27,084 nucleotides of DNA from SZUA-265 sp966249405 (lineage in GTDB: Bacteria > Myxococcota_A > Polyangia > Polyangiales > Polyangiaceae), in assembly GCA_966249405.1 (NCBI GenBank), contig CBINDO010000086.1, forward strand, positions 1 to 27,084, in the 5' to 3' direction. The translations under genes were made by a program, and so were the position numbers. Numbering within the stretch: position 1 is the first letter of the stretch; each line of letters starts with the position of its first letter. Of the stretch, positions 17,941 through 26,500 are shown one piece after another. The notes under the pieces were generated by a model. The model had not been told where the DNA came from. It did no database searches and saw only the letters and a list, made by a program, of their open reading frames with translations.

Positions 17941-17978
17941 AGAGCAGGGGGCAATCGCCCCCTGCTCTAATTGTCTTT
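17941..17978 (+). terminator. Rho-independent terminator after the acidic lipoprotein gene
   Basis: Perfect 12-bp stem AGAGCAGGGGGC (17941-17952) and GCCCCCTGCTCT (17957-17968) with loop AATC, followed by AATTGTCTTT. It lies 70 nt after the stop codon. Confidence 0.85.
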
Positions 17979-18253
17979 GGGGGACTAGTTGTTCGTGCCA
18001 GCGACGCGAGTCGGCGACCGTTTCGCGGGGTCGGTCTGGAAACCCGGGCCCGCCATTGAGGGAACGGCGGAACGCTCGAATCGCGCGCGAGCGGCAGCGA
18101 ATCGCGCGAAGAAGCGACCGCTCAACGCCGCGGGATGGGACTTCTTTCAGTAGGATCGGGGTGGCGGGCGTTAGTGAGACACAATTGGGTCGCGCCAGTG
18201 ACCGGATTGCCGCGAATTCACACTGAGAACAGCGTCATTGGCCCGAGATCGCT
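17979..18253. other. Intergenic stretch without a recognisable gene
   Basis: No credible coding sequence. An imperfect direct repeat (TCGAATCGCGCG near 18076 and GCGAATCGCGCG near 18097) and the half-palindrome CCGAG-ATCG-CTCGG at 18243-18256 are the only structures I see. The latter overlaps the start of the sigma-54-type promoter downstream. Confidence 0.35.
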
Positions 18254-18269
18254 CGGCATACGGTTTGCA
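18254..18269 (+). promoter_or_regulatory. Sigma-54-type promoter for the DUF1328 gene
   Basis: CGGCATACGGTTTGCA has GG (18255-18256), ten bases, GC (18267-18268), and matches GGCA and TTGCA of the consensus; mismatches are at the first T and the AC/T position. Expected start is near 18280, about 83 nt before the ATG at 18363. Confidence 0.5.
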
Positions 18270-18362
18270 ACAATCTCGTCGAGAGATAGCAAATGCGAGT
18301 CGGCATTGACGAACAACCGCTAACTCGCAACAGCAACCCCAAACATCGAAAGGTCGATTCCC

Positions 18363-18527
18363 ATGTTATACTGGACCGCCGTATTTTTCCTCATCGCTCT
18401 ACTGGCAGCCATCTTCGGATTCGGTGGAATTGCAGCCGGTGCGGCCGGCATCGCGAAGATTTTGTTCTTCGTGTTCTTGGTCTTGGCGGTGATATCGTTG
18501 ATACTCGGACGGCGCGCCCCGGTTTGA
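18363..18527 (+). CDS. DUF1328 family (UPF0391) small membrane protein, 54 residues
   Basis: Short gene, easily missed at usual length cut-offs. The translation starts MLYWTAVFFLIALLAAIFGF, continues GGIAAGAAGIAKILFFVFLV and ends LILGRRAPV. It has two hydrophobic helices separated by the Gly/Ala-rich turn GFGGIAAGAAGIAK that marks DUF1328 (YtjA-like) proteins, and its length (54) fits the family (about 52-60). It is an inner-membrane protein of unknown mechanism; relatives are often stress-induced. Ribosome site AAAGG lies 8 nt upstream of the ATG. It is preceded by a sigma-54-type promoter and followed by a 10-bp inverted repeat, so it is probably transcribed alone, between the acidic lipoprotein and the phytochrome. 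Confidence 0.9.
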   Translation: MLYWTAVFFLIALLAAIFGFGGIAAGAAGIAKILFFVFLVLAVISLILGRRAPV

Positions 18528-18541
18528 GGGCCGTCAGTGGC

Positions 18542-18580
18542 GAAGTGTGGGCCAGAGGACTAACCTCAAACCCACACTTC
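18542..18580 (+). terminator. 10-bp inverted repeat after the DUF1328 gene, possible terminator
   Basis: Perfect arms GAAGTGTGGG (18542-18551) and CCCACACTTC (18571-18580) with a 19-nt loop lie 14 nt after the stop codon. No T-run follows, so it may be a weak terminator or a regulatory site in the leader region of the phytochrome gene at 18692. Confidence 0.4.
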
Positions 18581-18691
18581 TGCACGTCACGCGCCGTCTG
18601 CCCAGACGTGCGACGTGTCGAAAACTAGAGATTCGGGCGCGACATTTCGGTTTTTCCGGATGCGGTTCGAAGGGAAACGTCCAACGCTTCA

Positions 18692-21373
18692 ATGAGTAAT
18701 CCGGTGTCGCAACCCGTTTATGATCTTACCAATTGCGCCTCAGAACCGATCCACATCCCCGGGTCGGTCCAACCTCATGGTGTCCTGCTCGGCCTGGAGG
18801 AGCCGACCTTAGCCGTCAAAGTAGCGAGTCACTCCGCCGTGCCCGCGCTGAGTGCCAACCTCGACGAGCTACTCAATCGGCCGCTGGAGGGGGTGCTGGA
18901 TGAACCAAGCGTGATGGCGTTGCGAGGGGCGCTGACGCTCTTCGATCCGGCTGCGCGCGGGCCATTCAGGGTGCAACTCCGCAATGGTGCCGAGTTCGAT
19001 GCCGCGGTTCATCGCGCGGACGGGCTGGTGTTACTCGAACTCGAACCGAGCACGAGTACAGCTGAGCAGCTACTGGAGCTCCCTCAGTTTTTGACCCGCG
19101 CGATGGCCGAGCTCAGAGCCGCGCAGAGTGTCGTCTCTGTCGCTCACGTAGCAGCCAATCGCATGCGCGAACTGTCTGGGTACGATCGATGTATGGTCTA
19201 CCGCTTCGATGCTCGTCAGAACGGCGAGGTCATCGCGGAGTCGAAGCTTTCGTCGTTGGATTCGTACTTGGGCCTGCATTATCCCGAAGCCGACATTCCC
19301 GTCCAAGCTCGGCGACTGTACAGGGAGAATACAGTCCGTTTGATCGTGGACGTGAGCTACGAGCCGAGCCCCCTCGAGCCCGTTGTAAATCCTTTCACAG
19401 GCATGCCCATCAACCTCGGTCGAGCCCAGCTCAGGAGCGTCTCACAGCTGCATCGGGACTACCTCACGAACATGGGCGTCCGCGGGACGCTCGCGGTATC
19501 ACTAATGGTTCGCGGTGAACTATGGGGACTCATCGTCTGTCACCACTACTCGCCGCGTCGTATCAATGCCGAGCTGAGAGCGACGTGCGAAGCTCTGGGT
19601 CTGTTCCTGTCGCAGCGCATCGCCGATCTGGAGCAGCGGCTCTCCATCGAGCGCCTGGCTTCGCTGCGGCAGCTGGGCGCACGCGTCAAGGCGTTGCCGG
19701 AGCTCAACGCCGACAACCCTTCTTACGAGTCGGCGTTCAAGTCACTGTGTGCGCTACTCGAGTGTAAGGCACTCGCCTGGTGGCCAGCGGGGTCGGACAA
19801 GCCGTTCGCCGTGGGTATGGATGAAGCTACGGCGGATGGACTGGTCGAGTTGCGCGAGAAGCTGAATGCCCTCGACGACTCACCAGGGCTAACGTTCGAG
19901 ACTGACCGGATCACGGACGTGTTGAGTCAGGATTCGGCGCTCGCGTCGCAGTTCTGCGGTTTAATCGCATCGAGGCTGACCGCGCGCGAGTCTTGGCTTT
20001 TTGGTTTGCGTCCCGAGCACGTGCGGGAAGTGCACTGGGGCTCGGCGAAGGACAAGAAGGTGACGCTGGTCGGCAATGTGCCGCGGCTGAGCCCCGAGGG
20101 CTCCTTTGGCCTGTGGAAAGAGACAGTCCAACGGCGCTCCCGCCCGTGGACGACGACCGACAAGCAACTTTTCAGCGAACTCAGCGACATGTTGAAGGCA
20201 ACCGAAGCCTCCCAGCTCGCCGAATATTCGGTGCGCATCAGAGAGTTCAAGCGCGTGGCGGACGCCAAGGACGAGTTCTTGGCCCAACTGTCTCACGAGC
20301 TGAGAAACCCATTGAACGCCATCTTGGGCTGGGCCGACCTCCTCGCTCACGATGCCCCCACTCTGCCTCCGAAGGCGCAGCGCGGTATCGAGGTCATCGA
20401 ACGCAGCGCGCGCCTGCAGGCGCGACTGATCGACGACCTCCTCGACGTCTCACGCATCGTCAAGGGCAGCTTGCGGCTGGAACTCAACCCCCATTCGGTA
20501 GAGCCTATTCTGCGCGCCGCGTTGGAGAGCGTGCAGGGCGCGGCAGCGGCAAAGTCCCTGACCCTCCGGACAATCGTCGATCCTGGGATTGCACCGATCA
20601 ACGCCGACGCGGACCGCTTACAGCAAGTGATTTGGAACCTGCTCTCGAACGCGGTGAAGTTCACCCCAAAAGGCGGAGGGATAACGATTACTCTGCGCGA
20701 AGCTCACTCGTCCGTGCTGCTCGAGGTAGACAACACGGGTTCTCGGATCGAACCAGAGCTACTACCGCACGTGTTCGATAGGTTCAGGCAAGGTACCGCG
20801 GGCGCCACGTCGCGCATGGGACTTGGCCTCGGCTTGGCGATCGCCAAGGGCGTCGTCGAGCTGCACGGCGGGAAGATATACGCCGAGAACACTCCGATCG
20901 GCGTGCGGTTCAGCGTATACCTTCCGGTACTCGCCTATCAACCCCACGCACAGTCGCGGCCGCCGGAGCCGCAGCTGGTAACGATTGCGCCGAATCTGCT
21001 CCAGGGCGTGAAGATCCTCTTGGTCGACGACGAAGTGGAGGCGATCGAGATGTTGAACGAGGTGTTGAGTCGCGCTGGCGCGACCGTCGAGATGTATTCT
21101 TGCCCGTTGGCACTGTTGTCGGAGTCGCCGCTCGACGCGGACATTCTAGTTTCAGACCTCGGGATGCCGACGATGATGGGGACGGACTTGATTCGGCAGC
21201 TTCGCGGTCGCGGGTTTACCGCACCTGCTTTGGCACTCTCGGCGTACACCACGCGCAATCATCAACTTGGCGCCCTGCGCGCCGGGTTCAACTTACACGT
21301 ACCGAAGCCGGTCGATCGGGAGCAACTCCTGATCTCGGTCGGGAGCTTGCTCGGAAGATTTCAGGAAGACTGA
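18692..21373 (+). CDS. bphP: Bacteriophytochrome hybrid histidine kinase (PAS-GAF-PHY-HK-REC)
   Basis: 893 residues; a red/far-red photoreceptor expected to bind biliverdin. Order: PAS (about 8-115) with the N-terminal attachment Cys15 (LTNCASEPIHIPGSVQPHG); GAF (140-305) with D201-I-P, RSVSQLH254 and Y257, the chromophore-pocket residues; PHY (320-505); HisKA with H535 (LSHELRNP); HATPase with NLLSNAVKF; receiver with D822 (VSDLGMP). Two oddities: the PHY tongue motif PRxSF reads PEGSF (E469 for Arg), and the ATPase G1 box reads NTGSR (N681, R685) instead of DTGxG. No haem oxygenase gene (bphO) is in the window, so biliverdin must come from elsewhere. Its kinase-receiver module closely resembles that of the CheB-CheR fusion. 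The start ATG lacks a strong ribosome site (AAGGGA is about 16 nt upstream). Its 3' end overlaps the convergent next gene by 13 bp. Confidence 0.95.
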   Translation: MSNPVSQPVYDLTNCASEPIHIPGSVQPHGVLLGLEEPTLAVKVASHSAVPALSANLDELLNRPLEGVLDEPSVMALRGALTLFDPAARGPFRVQLRNGAEFDAAVHRADGLVLLELEPSTSTAEQLLELPQFLTRAMAELRAAQSVVSVAHVAANRMRELSGYDRCMVYRFDARQNGEVIAESKLSSLDSYLGLHYPEADIPVQARRLYRENTVRLIVDVSYEPSPLEPVVNPFTGMPINLGRAQLRSVSQLHRDYLTNMGVRGTLAVSLMVRGELWGLIVCHHYSPRRINAELRATCEALGLFLSQRIADLEQRLSIERLASLRQLGARVKALPELNADNPSYESAFKSLCALLECKALAWWPAGSDKPFAVGMDEATADGLVELREKLNALDDSPGLTFETDRITDVLSQDSALASQFCGLIASRLTARESWLFGLRPEHVREVHWGSAKDKKVTLVGNVPRLSPEGSFGLWKETVQRRSRPWTTTDKQLFSELSDMLKATEASQLAEYSVRIREFKRVADAKDEFLAQLSHELRNPLNAILGWADLLAHDAPTLPPKAQRGIEVIERSARLQARLIDDLLDVSRIVKGSLRLELNPHSVEPILRAALESVQGAAAAKSLTLRTIVDPGIAPINADADRLQQVIWNLLSNAVKFTPKGGGITITLREAHSSVLLEVDNTGSRIEPELLPHVFDRFRQGTAGATSRMGLGLGLAIAKGVVELHGGKIYAENTPIGVRFSVYLPVLAYQPHAQSRPPEPQLVTIAPNLLQGVKILLVDDEVEAIEMLNEVLSRAGATVEMYSCPLALLSESPLDADILVSDLGMPTMMGTDLIRQLRGRGFTAPALALSAYTTRNHQLGALRAGFNLHVPKPVDREQLLISVGSLLGRFQED

Positions 21374-22485
21374 GCCAGCGCCACGCCGTAGTGACGCGGA
21401 ATGCTGACCGTAAAGGTCGTGCCGGCTGCCGTGCTGGTAGAGACGAAGACCTCGCCGCGGTGAGCGTGCGCGATTTGGCTGACGATGTAGAGCCCGAGGC
21501 CCAGACCTTTGCGCGAGAGGTCCTTGCCGTGGGAAACGAACGGTTGAAACAAGTGCTCGCGGTGTTCCGGCGGAATCGTCCCGTGGTTGTGCACCCCCAA
21601 CCGTACCTGGTGGGGATCGAGCCCGTCGAGTCTCACCGAGATCGGCTTGGCCTTTTCGCCGTGTTCAATGGCGTTGCCCAACAAGTTGGACACTGCTTGC
21701 GCCAGGCGTGAACTGTCCCAAGTCCCGTCGAGTTGGCCAGCCAACTCGACCATCACCTGTGCGCCCGCGGCGCTCACTTCTTCCACGGCGGTCTGAGTGA
21801 TGTCCCCCAAATTGCAGGCAACCGGGTTGACTGCCATCCCGCCCCCCAACCTGCTTCGAGACAGGTCGAGCAAATCGTTGATGATGCTCTCCATTCGCCG
21901 AGCTGCTCGATCGATGCGCTGGGCTGCCCTCACGACTTCGTTCTCCGCCGACATGCTGGAGATCAGCGTCGAGGACATCAAAATGGAGTTGAGAGGACTG
22001 CGTAGATCGTGGCTCACGACTGCCACGAGCTCTTCGCGCAGGTGGACCATCGCGGCCAAACGTGCGCGTTGTCGGTGCATCTCGGCGAACACCTCGACTT
22101 TGCCCTTCAGCACGTGCGGCACGAGGGGTTTGAACAAGAAATCGACGGCCCCGGCTTCGTACCCACGAAACACGCGATTCCGCTCGAACCCCCCCGCTGT
22201 CACAAAGATGATCGGAACGTGAGACGTGCGGTTCGTGCCGCGCATGAACTCGGCGAGCGCAAAGCCGTCCATGTCTGGCATTTGCACGTCGATCAACGCG
22301 ACGGCAACGTCGTGCTTCAACAGCAGCTCGAGCGCCTCCGTGCCAGACCCTGCCTCGATCAGTTCGACGTCGAGCTCCGAGAGGATGGACCGCAACACGA
22401 GCAGGTTGTCTTCGCGGTCGTCCACCATCAATACCTTGGCGGGAAACGACTCTTTGGCTGTGGCCTGCGTGCTGAAATTTGGCAT
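21361..22485 (-). CDS. Receiver-histidine kinase (REC-HisKA-HATPase), soluble
   Basis: 374 residues without membrane segments. Receiver 17-130 has acidic pocket D22/D23, phosphoacceptor D66 (ALIDVQMPDMDG), Thr96 (FVTAGG) and K119 (FKPL). HisKA about 150-215 has H159 (VVSHDLRSP). HATPase about 255-366 has SNLLGNAIEHG, a NHGTIPPE variant of the G1 box and the G2 box GLGLGLYIV. This order usually marks a kinase that receives phosphate on its receiver from another kinase and then controls its own output, so it could sit downstream of the phytochrome or the CHASE3 hybrid. The 3' end overlaps that of the phytochrome gene (21361-21373, convergent). It is 230 nt after the CheR gene on the same strand, separated by a probable terminator. 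Confidence 0.94.
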   Translation of the reverse strand: MPNFSTQATAKESFPAKVLMVDDREDNLLVLRSILSELDVELIEAGSGTEALELLLKHDVAVALIDVQMPDMDGFALAEFMRGTNRTSHVPIIFVTAGGFERNRVFRGYEAGAVDFLFKPLVPHVLKGKVEVFAEMHRQRARLAAMVHLREELVAVVSHDLRSPLNSILMSSTLISSMSAENEVVRAAQRIDRAARRMESIINDLLDLSRSRLGGGMAVNPVACNLGDITQTAVEEVSAAGAQVMVELAGQLDGTWDSSRLAQAVSNLLGNAIEHGEKAKPISVRLDGLDPHQVRLGVHNHGTIPPEHREHLFQPFVSHGKDLSRKGLGLGLYIVSQIAHAHRGEVFVSTSTAAGTTFTVSIPRHYGVALAQSS

Positions 22486-22649
22486 TGGCGGCGGGAGTTC
22501 GGGAGGGAACGGCCCTATCGAGAGCGGCCCTTGCGTGCTTGGACCTTCGTACCATACTCGCTAGAACGGGCGCGATATCCCACGCTACATTCCATTGCTT
22601 TTGCTGCAGCTGGAGCAAGTTCGTCCCGCTGCAGCTCGGTCCGTTACCG

Positions 22650-22669
22650 AAAAGCACCACCAGTGGTGC
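22650..22669 (-). terminator. Likely Rho-independent terminator after the cheR operon
   Basis: On the minus strand GCACCAC (22669-22663), TG, GTGGTGC (22660-22654) forms a perfect 7-bp stem followed by TTTTC. The stop of the CheR gene at 22716 is 47 nt upstream. The two-base loop is tight, so in practice the stem would open to about 6 bp with a 4-base loop. Confidence 0.55.
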
Positions 22670-22715
22670 CTACCTGCATGCCCCCACGGCGAAGCCCGTC
22701 AAGTCGGTAGGGCGT

Positions 22716-23546
22716 TTAGCGCTTTCGGTACCACCGTTCGTTCTGGAACGGCTGCTCGAAGAGTGGTTCGTGTTGGCTGAACTGCAGGCTCTCTTTCGAA
22801 CCCAATCCCAGAAAACCGCGATATGCCAACGCGTCACTCAGGACCGAGAGTGCGCGCTCCTGCAGAACGTGGTTGAAGTAGATGAGAACATTCCTGCAGC
22901 TCGCGACCTGGACCTCGGCGAACACGTTGTCGGTGGCCAGGCTATGATCGGCGAAAACGACACGCTTGATCAGCTCACGATGAAACACTGCACCAACCGG
23001 GCCGGCCGAGTAGTGCTCGGAGAGCGACTGAGTAGCTCCGGTGAGCTGATGATTTTTGGCGAACTCCCGCATCCGATTCAGGGGGTATACGCCTCGTTCC
23101 GCCTGTTCCAGAGCTGCGGCGCTTATGTCTGTGGCGTAGATGATCGTGCGTTCGAGCAATCCCGCCTCACGCATGATCACTGCGTAAGAATAGACTTCCT
23201 CGCCGGTGCTGCAACCGGCGACCCAAATCCGGATCGACGGGTAAGTCCCAAGAATGGGGACGACGTCGTTGCGAAACCTTCGGAAGAACTGCGGGTCACG
23301 AAACATGTCCGTGACCTGCACCGTCAAGTGACGGAGCAGCACGTCGAACGCCGCGTTGTCACGGAGCGTGAGCTCCTGGAGCCGGCTGATCGTATTGCAC
23401 TGCAGCGCCCGCATGGCCGCTTCGACTCGGCGTCGAATGGACGCCTGTGCGTAGTTCCGAAAGTCGAAGTGATAACGGTGATAGATTGCCTCGAGTAGGA
23501 CCAGTACCTCGATGTCTTCGAGTGAGACGTCGCGGCCGTCGCTCAT
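22716..23546 (-). CDS. CheR-type SAM-dependent protein methyltransferase
   Basis: 276 residues, usual CheR length. N-terminal helical domain about 1-75 (LLEAIYHRYHFDFRNYAQASIRRRV is typical), then the methyltransferase fold: VTDMFRDPQFF, GCSTGEEVYS at 111-120 binding SAM, ATDIS at 138-142 and SCRNVLIYF at 216-224. CheR methylates glutamates on chemoreceptors; no receptor is encoded here, so the target is unknown. The ATG overlaps the TGA of the preceding kinase gene (ATGA at 23543-23546), indicating translational coupling and a shared operon. In many bacteria a CheB gene follows in this arrangement; here none does, and the only CheB in the window is in the fusion protein at 11317-15300. Confidence 0.94.
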   Translation of the reverse strand: MSDGRDVSLEDIEVLVLLEAIYHRYHFDFRNYAQASIRRRVEAAMRALQCNTISRLQELTLRDNAAFDVLLRHLTVQVTDMFRDPQFFRRFRNDVVPILGTYPSIRIWVAGCSTGEEVYSYAVIMREAGLLERTIIYATDISAAALEQAERGVYPLNRMREFAKNHQLTGATQSLSEHYSAGPVGAVFHRELIKRVVFADHSLATDNVFAEVQVASCRNVLIYFNHVLQERALSVLSDALAYRGFLGLGSKESLQFSQHEPLFEQPFQNERWYRKR

Positions 23547-26500
23547 GCTCTATCCAACCAGATCCGCATCAGCGAGAGCAACTTGTCGACGTCTATGGGT
23601 TTGGTTACGTAGTCGTTCGCGCCAGCATCTAGACACGCCGTTCGGTCGTCGCGCATCGCCTTTGCGGTCAAAGCGATGATGGGCACCAGTTGCCAACTGG
23701 CCTGGCTCTTCCGAATTGCACGCATCGCATCGAGCCCGTTCATCTCGGGCATCATGATATCCATCAAAACCAGCTCGAGCCCTGGGCAGACCTCGAGCTT
23801 TTCGAGCGCTTGCCTACCGTTGCGGGCGACCTCGACCTTCACGCCCTCTCGTTCGAGGATACTCGTGAGGGCGTAGATATTGCGAACGTCGTCTTCGACG
23901 AGCAATACCTGCCTGCCGTGCAGGTTCGCGCCGCCTCCCTTTGGTCGAGTCGCCAGGCGCTTCTCCTTGCTCGGCACGCGCTGGGAGTTCTGGTTGACGT
24001 CGGATAGAAACAACGCAAGCTCGTCGAGCAGCCGCTCCTCGGATCGGACGCCCTTGAGGATCACCGCGTCGGAGAAGCGGAGCAACTCGTGTTCTTGTTC
24101 GGCGCTGAGTACTTCTCCGGTGTACACGATGACGTGCGGAAACGAGTAGGCGTCGTTGCTCGCTATCGTCTGCAGTAGTCCTTCGCCGCGTCCGTCCGCC
24201 AGCTGGAGGTCGAGCACTACGCACGCGAACGTGGACTCCTGCAGCGCTTCGAGCGCCCCCTCGATCGTCGCCGTCGACTTGACGCTCAGGTTGTTTTCTC
24301 GAAGCAACAACTCCAAGGAGTCCCGGAAAGCTGCGTCGTCTTCGACCAAGAGCACGGCGTCCGAAGGGTTGTTGCGTTCGAAGAGCGTCTTCAAGGCGCG
24401 TCGCAGCTCGCCCTCGTCAGCTGGTTTCCTGAGGTGGCGCAAGACGTCAGATGAGCGCCGGTCCGTGCTCACCGATTGGTCGATGATGTGCAGAGGCACT
24501 CGCTGCAAGCGCGCTTCTCTCTTCAACTCCTCGATGCCCTCACCGCGTTGTCCCACGACGGCTGCCAAGGGGCGCACGCCCAACTGAAGCAACGCCTCGG
24601 CGTTACTTCCGACGCACGTTACGCCGAACCCCCACGATTCGATGATGCGCTCGACCCCCGCTCTGGATTCGTCGTCGCGCCGCACGAGTAGCACCTCCCG
24701 CACCACTTGTGGTTGCTCCTCGAGCTCGGGCGCGGCTGTCGTCGCGCTGGTTTTCGACGACGAGGTTGGCTCAGAGTGATGGCGCGGCAGCACCAGCGCA
24801 AACTCGCTCCCGACACCGGGCTGGCTCTTGACGCGGATATCCCCTCCCATGCGCTTGGCCAGGTCGCGAGATATGGTGAGACCCAAACCCGTACCTCCGA
24901 AACGACGGCTCGACGTCCCGTCTGCCTGTCGAAACGCCTCGAAGATGGCCTCGAGCTGATCTTCCGCGATACCGATACCCGTGTCGACGACCCGGAATTC
25001 CACCTCTTCGTCACGTGCCTCGACGGCCAAAGTGACATCGCCCGCTGGAGTGAATTTACAAGCGTTCGAGATTAGGTTCTTGAGAATCTGTTGCACCCGC
25101 AAGCTGTCCATTTCGACCTTGGCGTCGGGGTCCGACAGCTGAACGACGAAGTGGAGTTTGCGCTCGTTCGCCACCGGGTCCATGATCCGGACCACGGGCG
25201 CCACGAGCGCAGACAGCGTGGTCTCCTCGTGAACGAAGTCGATCGCACCGGCTTCGATCTTGGACAGGTCGAGGACGGTATTGATGAGCTCGAGCAGGTC
25301 CGTCCCGCTTGCGTGGATCGTCTCGGCGAACTTCACTTGCTCTTCGCTCAGGTTTCCAGACTTGTTGTCGGCAAGTGCCTTGGAGAGTATGAGGCAACTG
25401 TTGAGCGGCGTGCGCAGCTCGTGAGACATACTGGCCAAGAACTCGGACTTGTAACGATTGGCCTGCCGTAGCTCCAGCGCGCGCTTGGCGAGATCTTGTC
25501 GGGCCGCCGACACAGCATCCCTTTGACGCACCAAGTCCGCGTTGGATGCCTCCAGCTCTTCCTTTCGCTCCTCCAGCTGAGCGTGGGCCAATCGCAGCGC
25601 TTCACTTTGGGAGGCGAGTTCTTCGTTGGTTACACGCAGCTCCTCCTGCTGAGCTTGCAACGCCTCGCCCTGACGGCGCGATTCGAGGAGCAGTTCGCGC
25701 TGCGACAAGCGCTTTTTCGTTACGCTGACGGCGATACCCATCGCTTCGCCGGATTGCTCGAGCAACTTGTGCGCGCGTGCTGACGGCTCGGCGAAGTAGC
25801 CGAGCTCGAGGACGGCCAAGACCTGACCATCGTGGTGACACGGCACGAACGCGATTTTGCGAGCGCTGCCCTGACCCGTTCCCGACTGAACGAAGAAGAA
25901 CTCGTCCGCGACACCATCGATGAAGGTGACGGTCGTTTCGTCGCCCGCGCGCCCGATGAGCCCCTCACCTTGACGAAACGAATCCACCATCTGCTGCAAC
26001 AAGCCGTACCGCGCGTGGTTGACCCACCGCGCGGCGGTCTCGTCCCAAGCGTAGAACGCACCGATTGTCGCGCCGGTCGCCTTGACCAAGCACTCCAAGA
26101 GTTTCGTGCCCAGCGCGTTGAGACCGGGATCGTCGCGTGTGGTACCGATCAAGGTCGCCAGTTGCTCCTTGACCCAGCTTTGCTCCGCCAGGTGCACGCG
26201 CGCCGTCTCCTGTCCGACGATGGCGTCGCTGAAGTCCTTGGCCAAACGAAGCATCTGCGCGCGGTGGAACATGCCGAGCGCCACGACCAGCACCAAGAGA
26301 CCGGGGACCGCGCCGTAGAAGGCAACCTCGGTGGCCGCCGCGAAATCCGACGAGCGTTTGGCCCGTAGGCGCCGCTCCTCGCGCTCGAGTTCGTTGACTT
26401 GAGCGATCAGCGGATCGAACGCTTGCTTGATCTGTTCGACGCCACGGATGTTCTTCTCGATGTTGCCGGGCTCGTGGGCGAGCCCGCGCGTGAGTTCGAC

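Noticed and set aside
22479..23498. 339-codon plus-strand frame
   Set aside because: Antisense to the CheR gene and running through its terminator; composition is that of a shadow frame.
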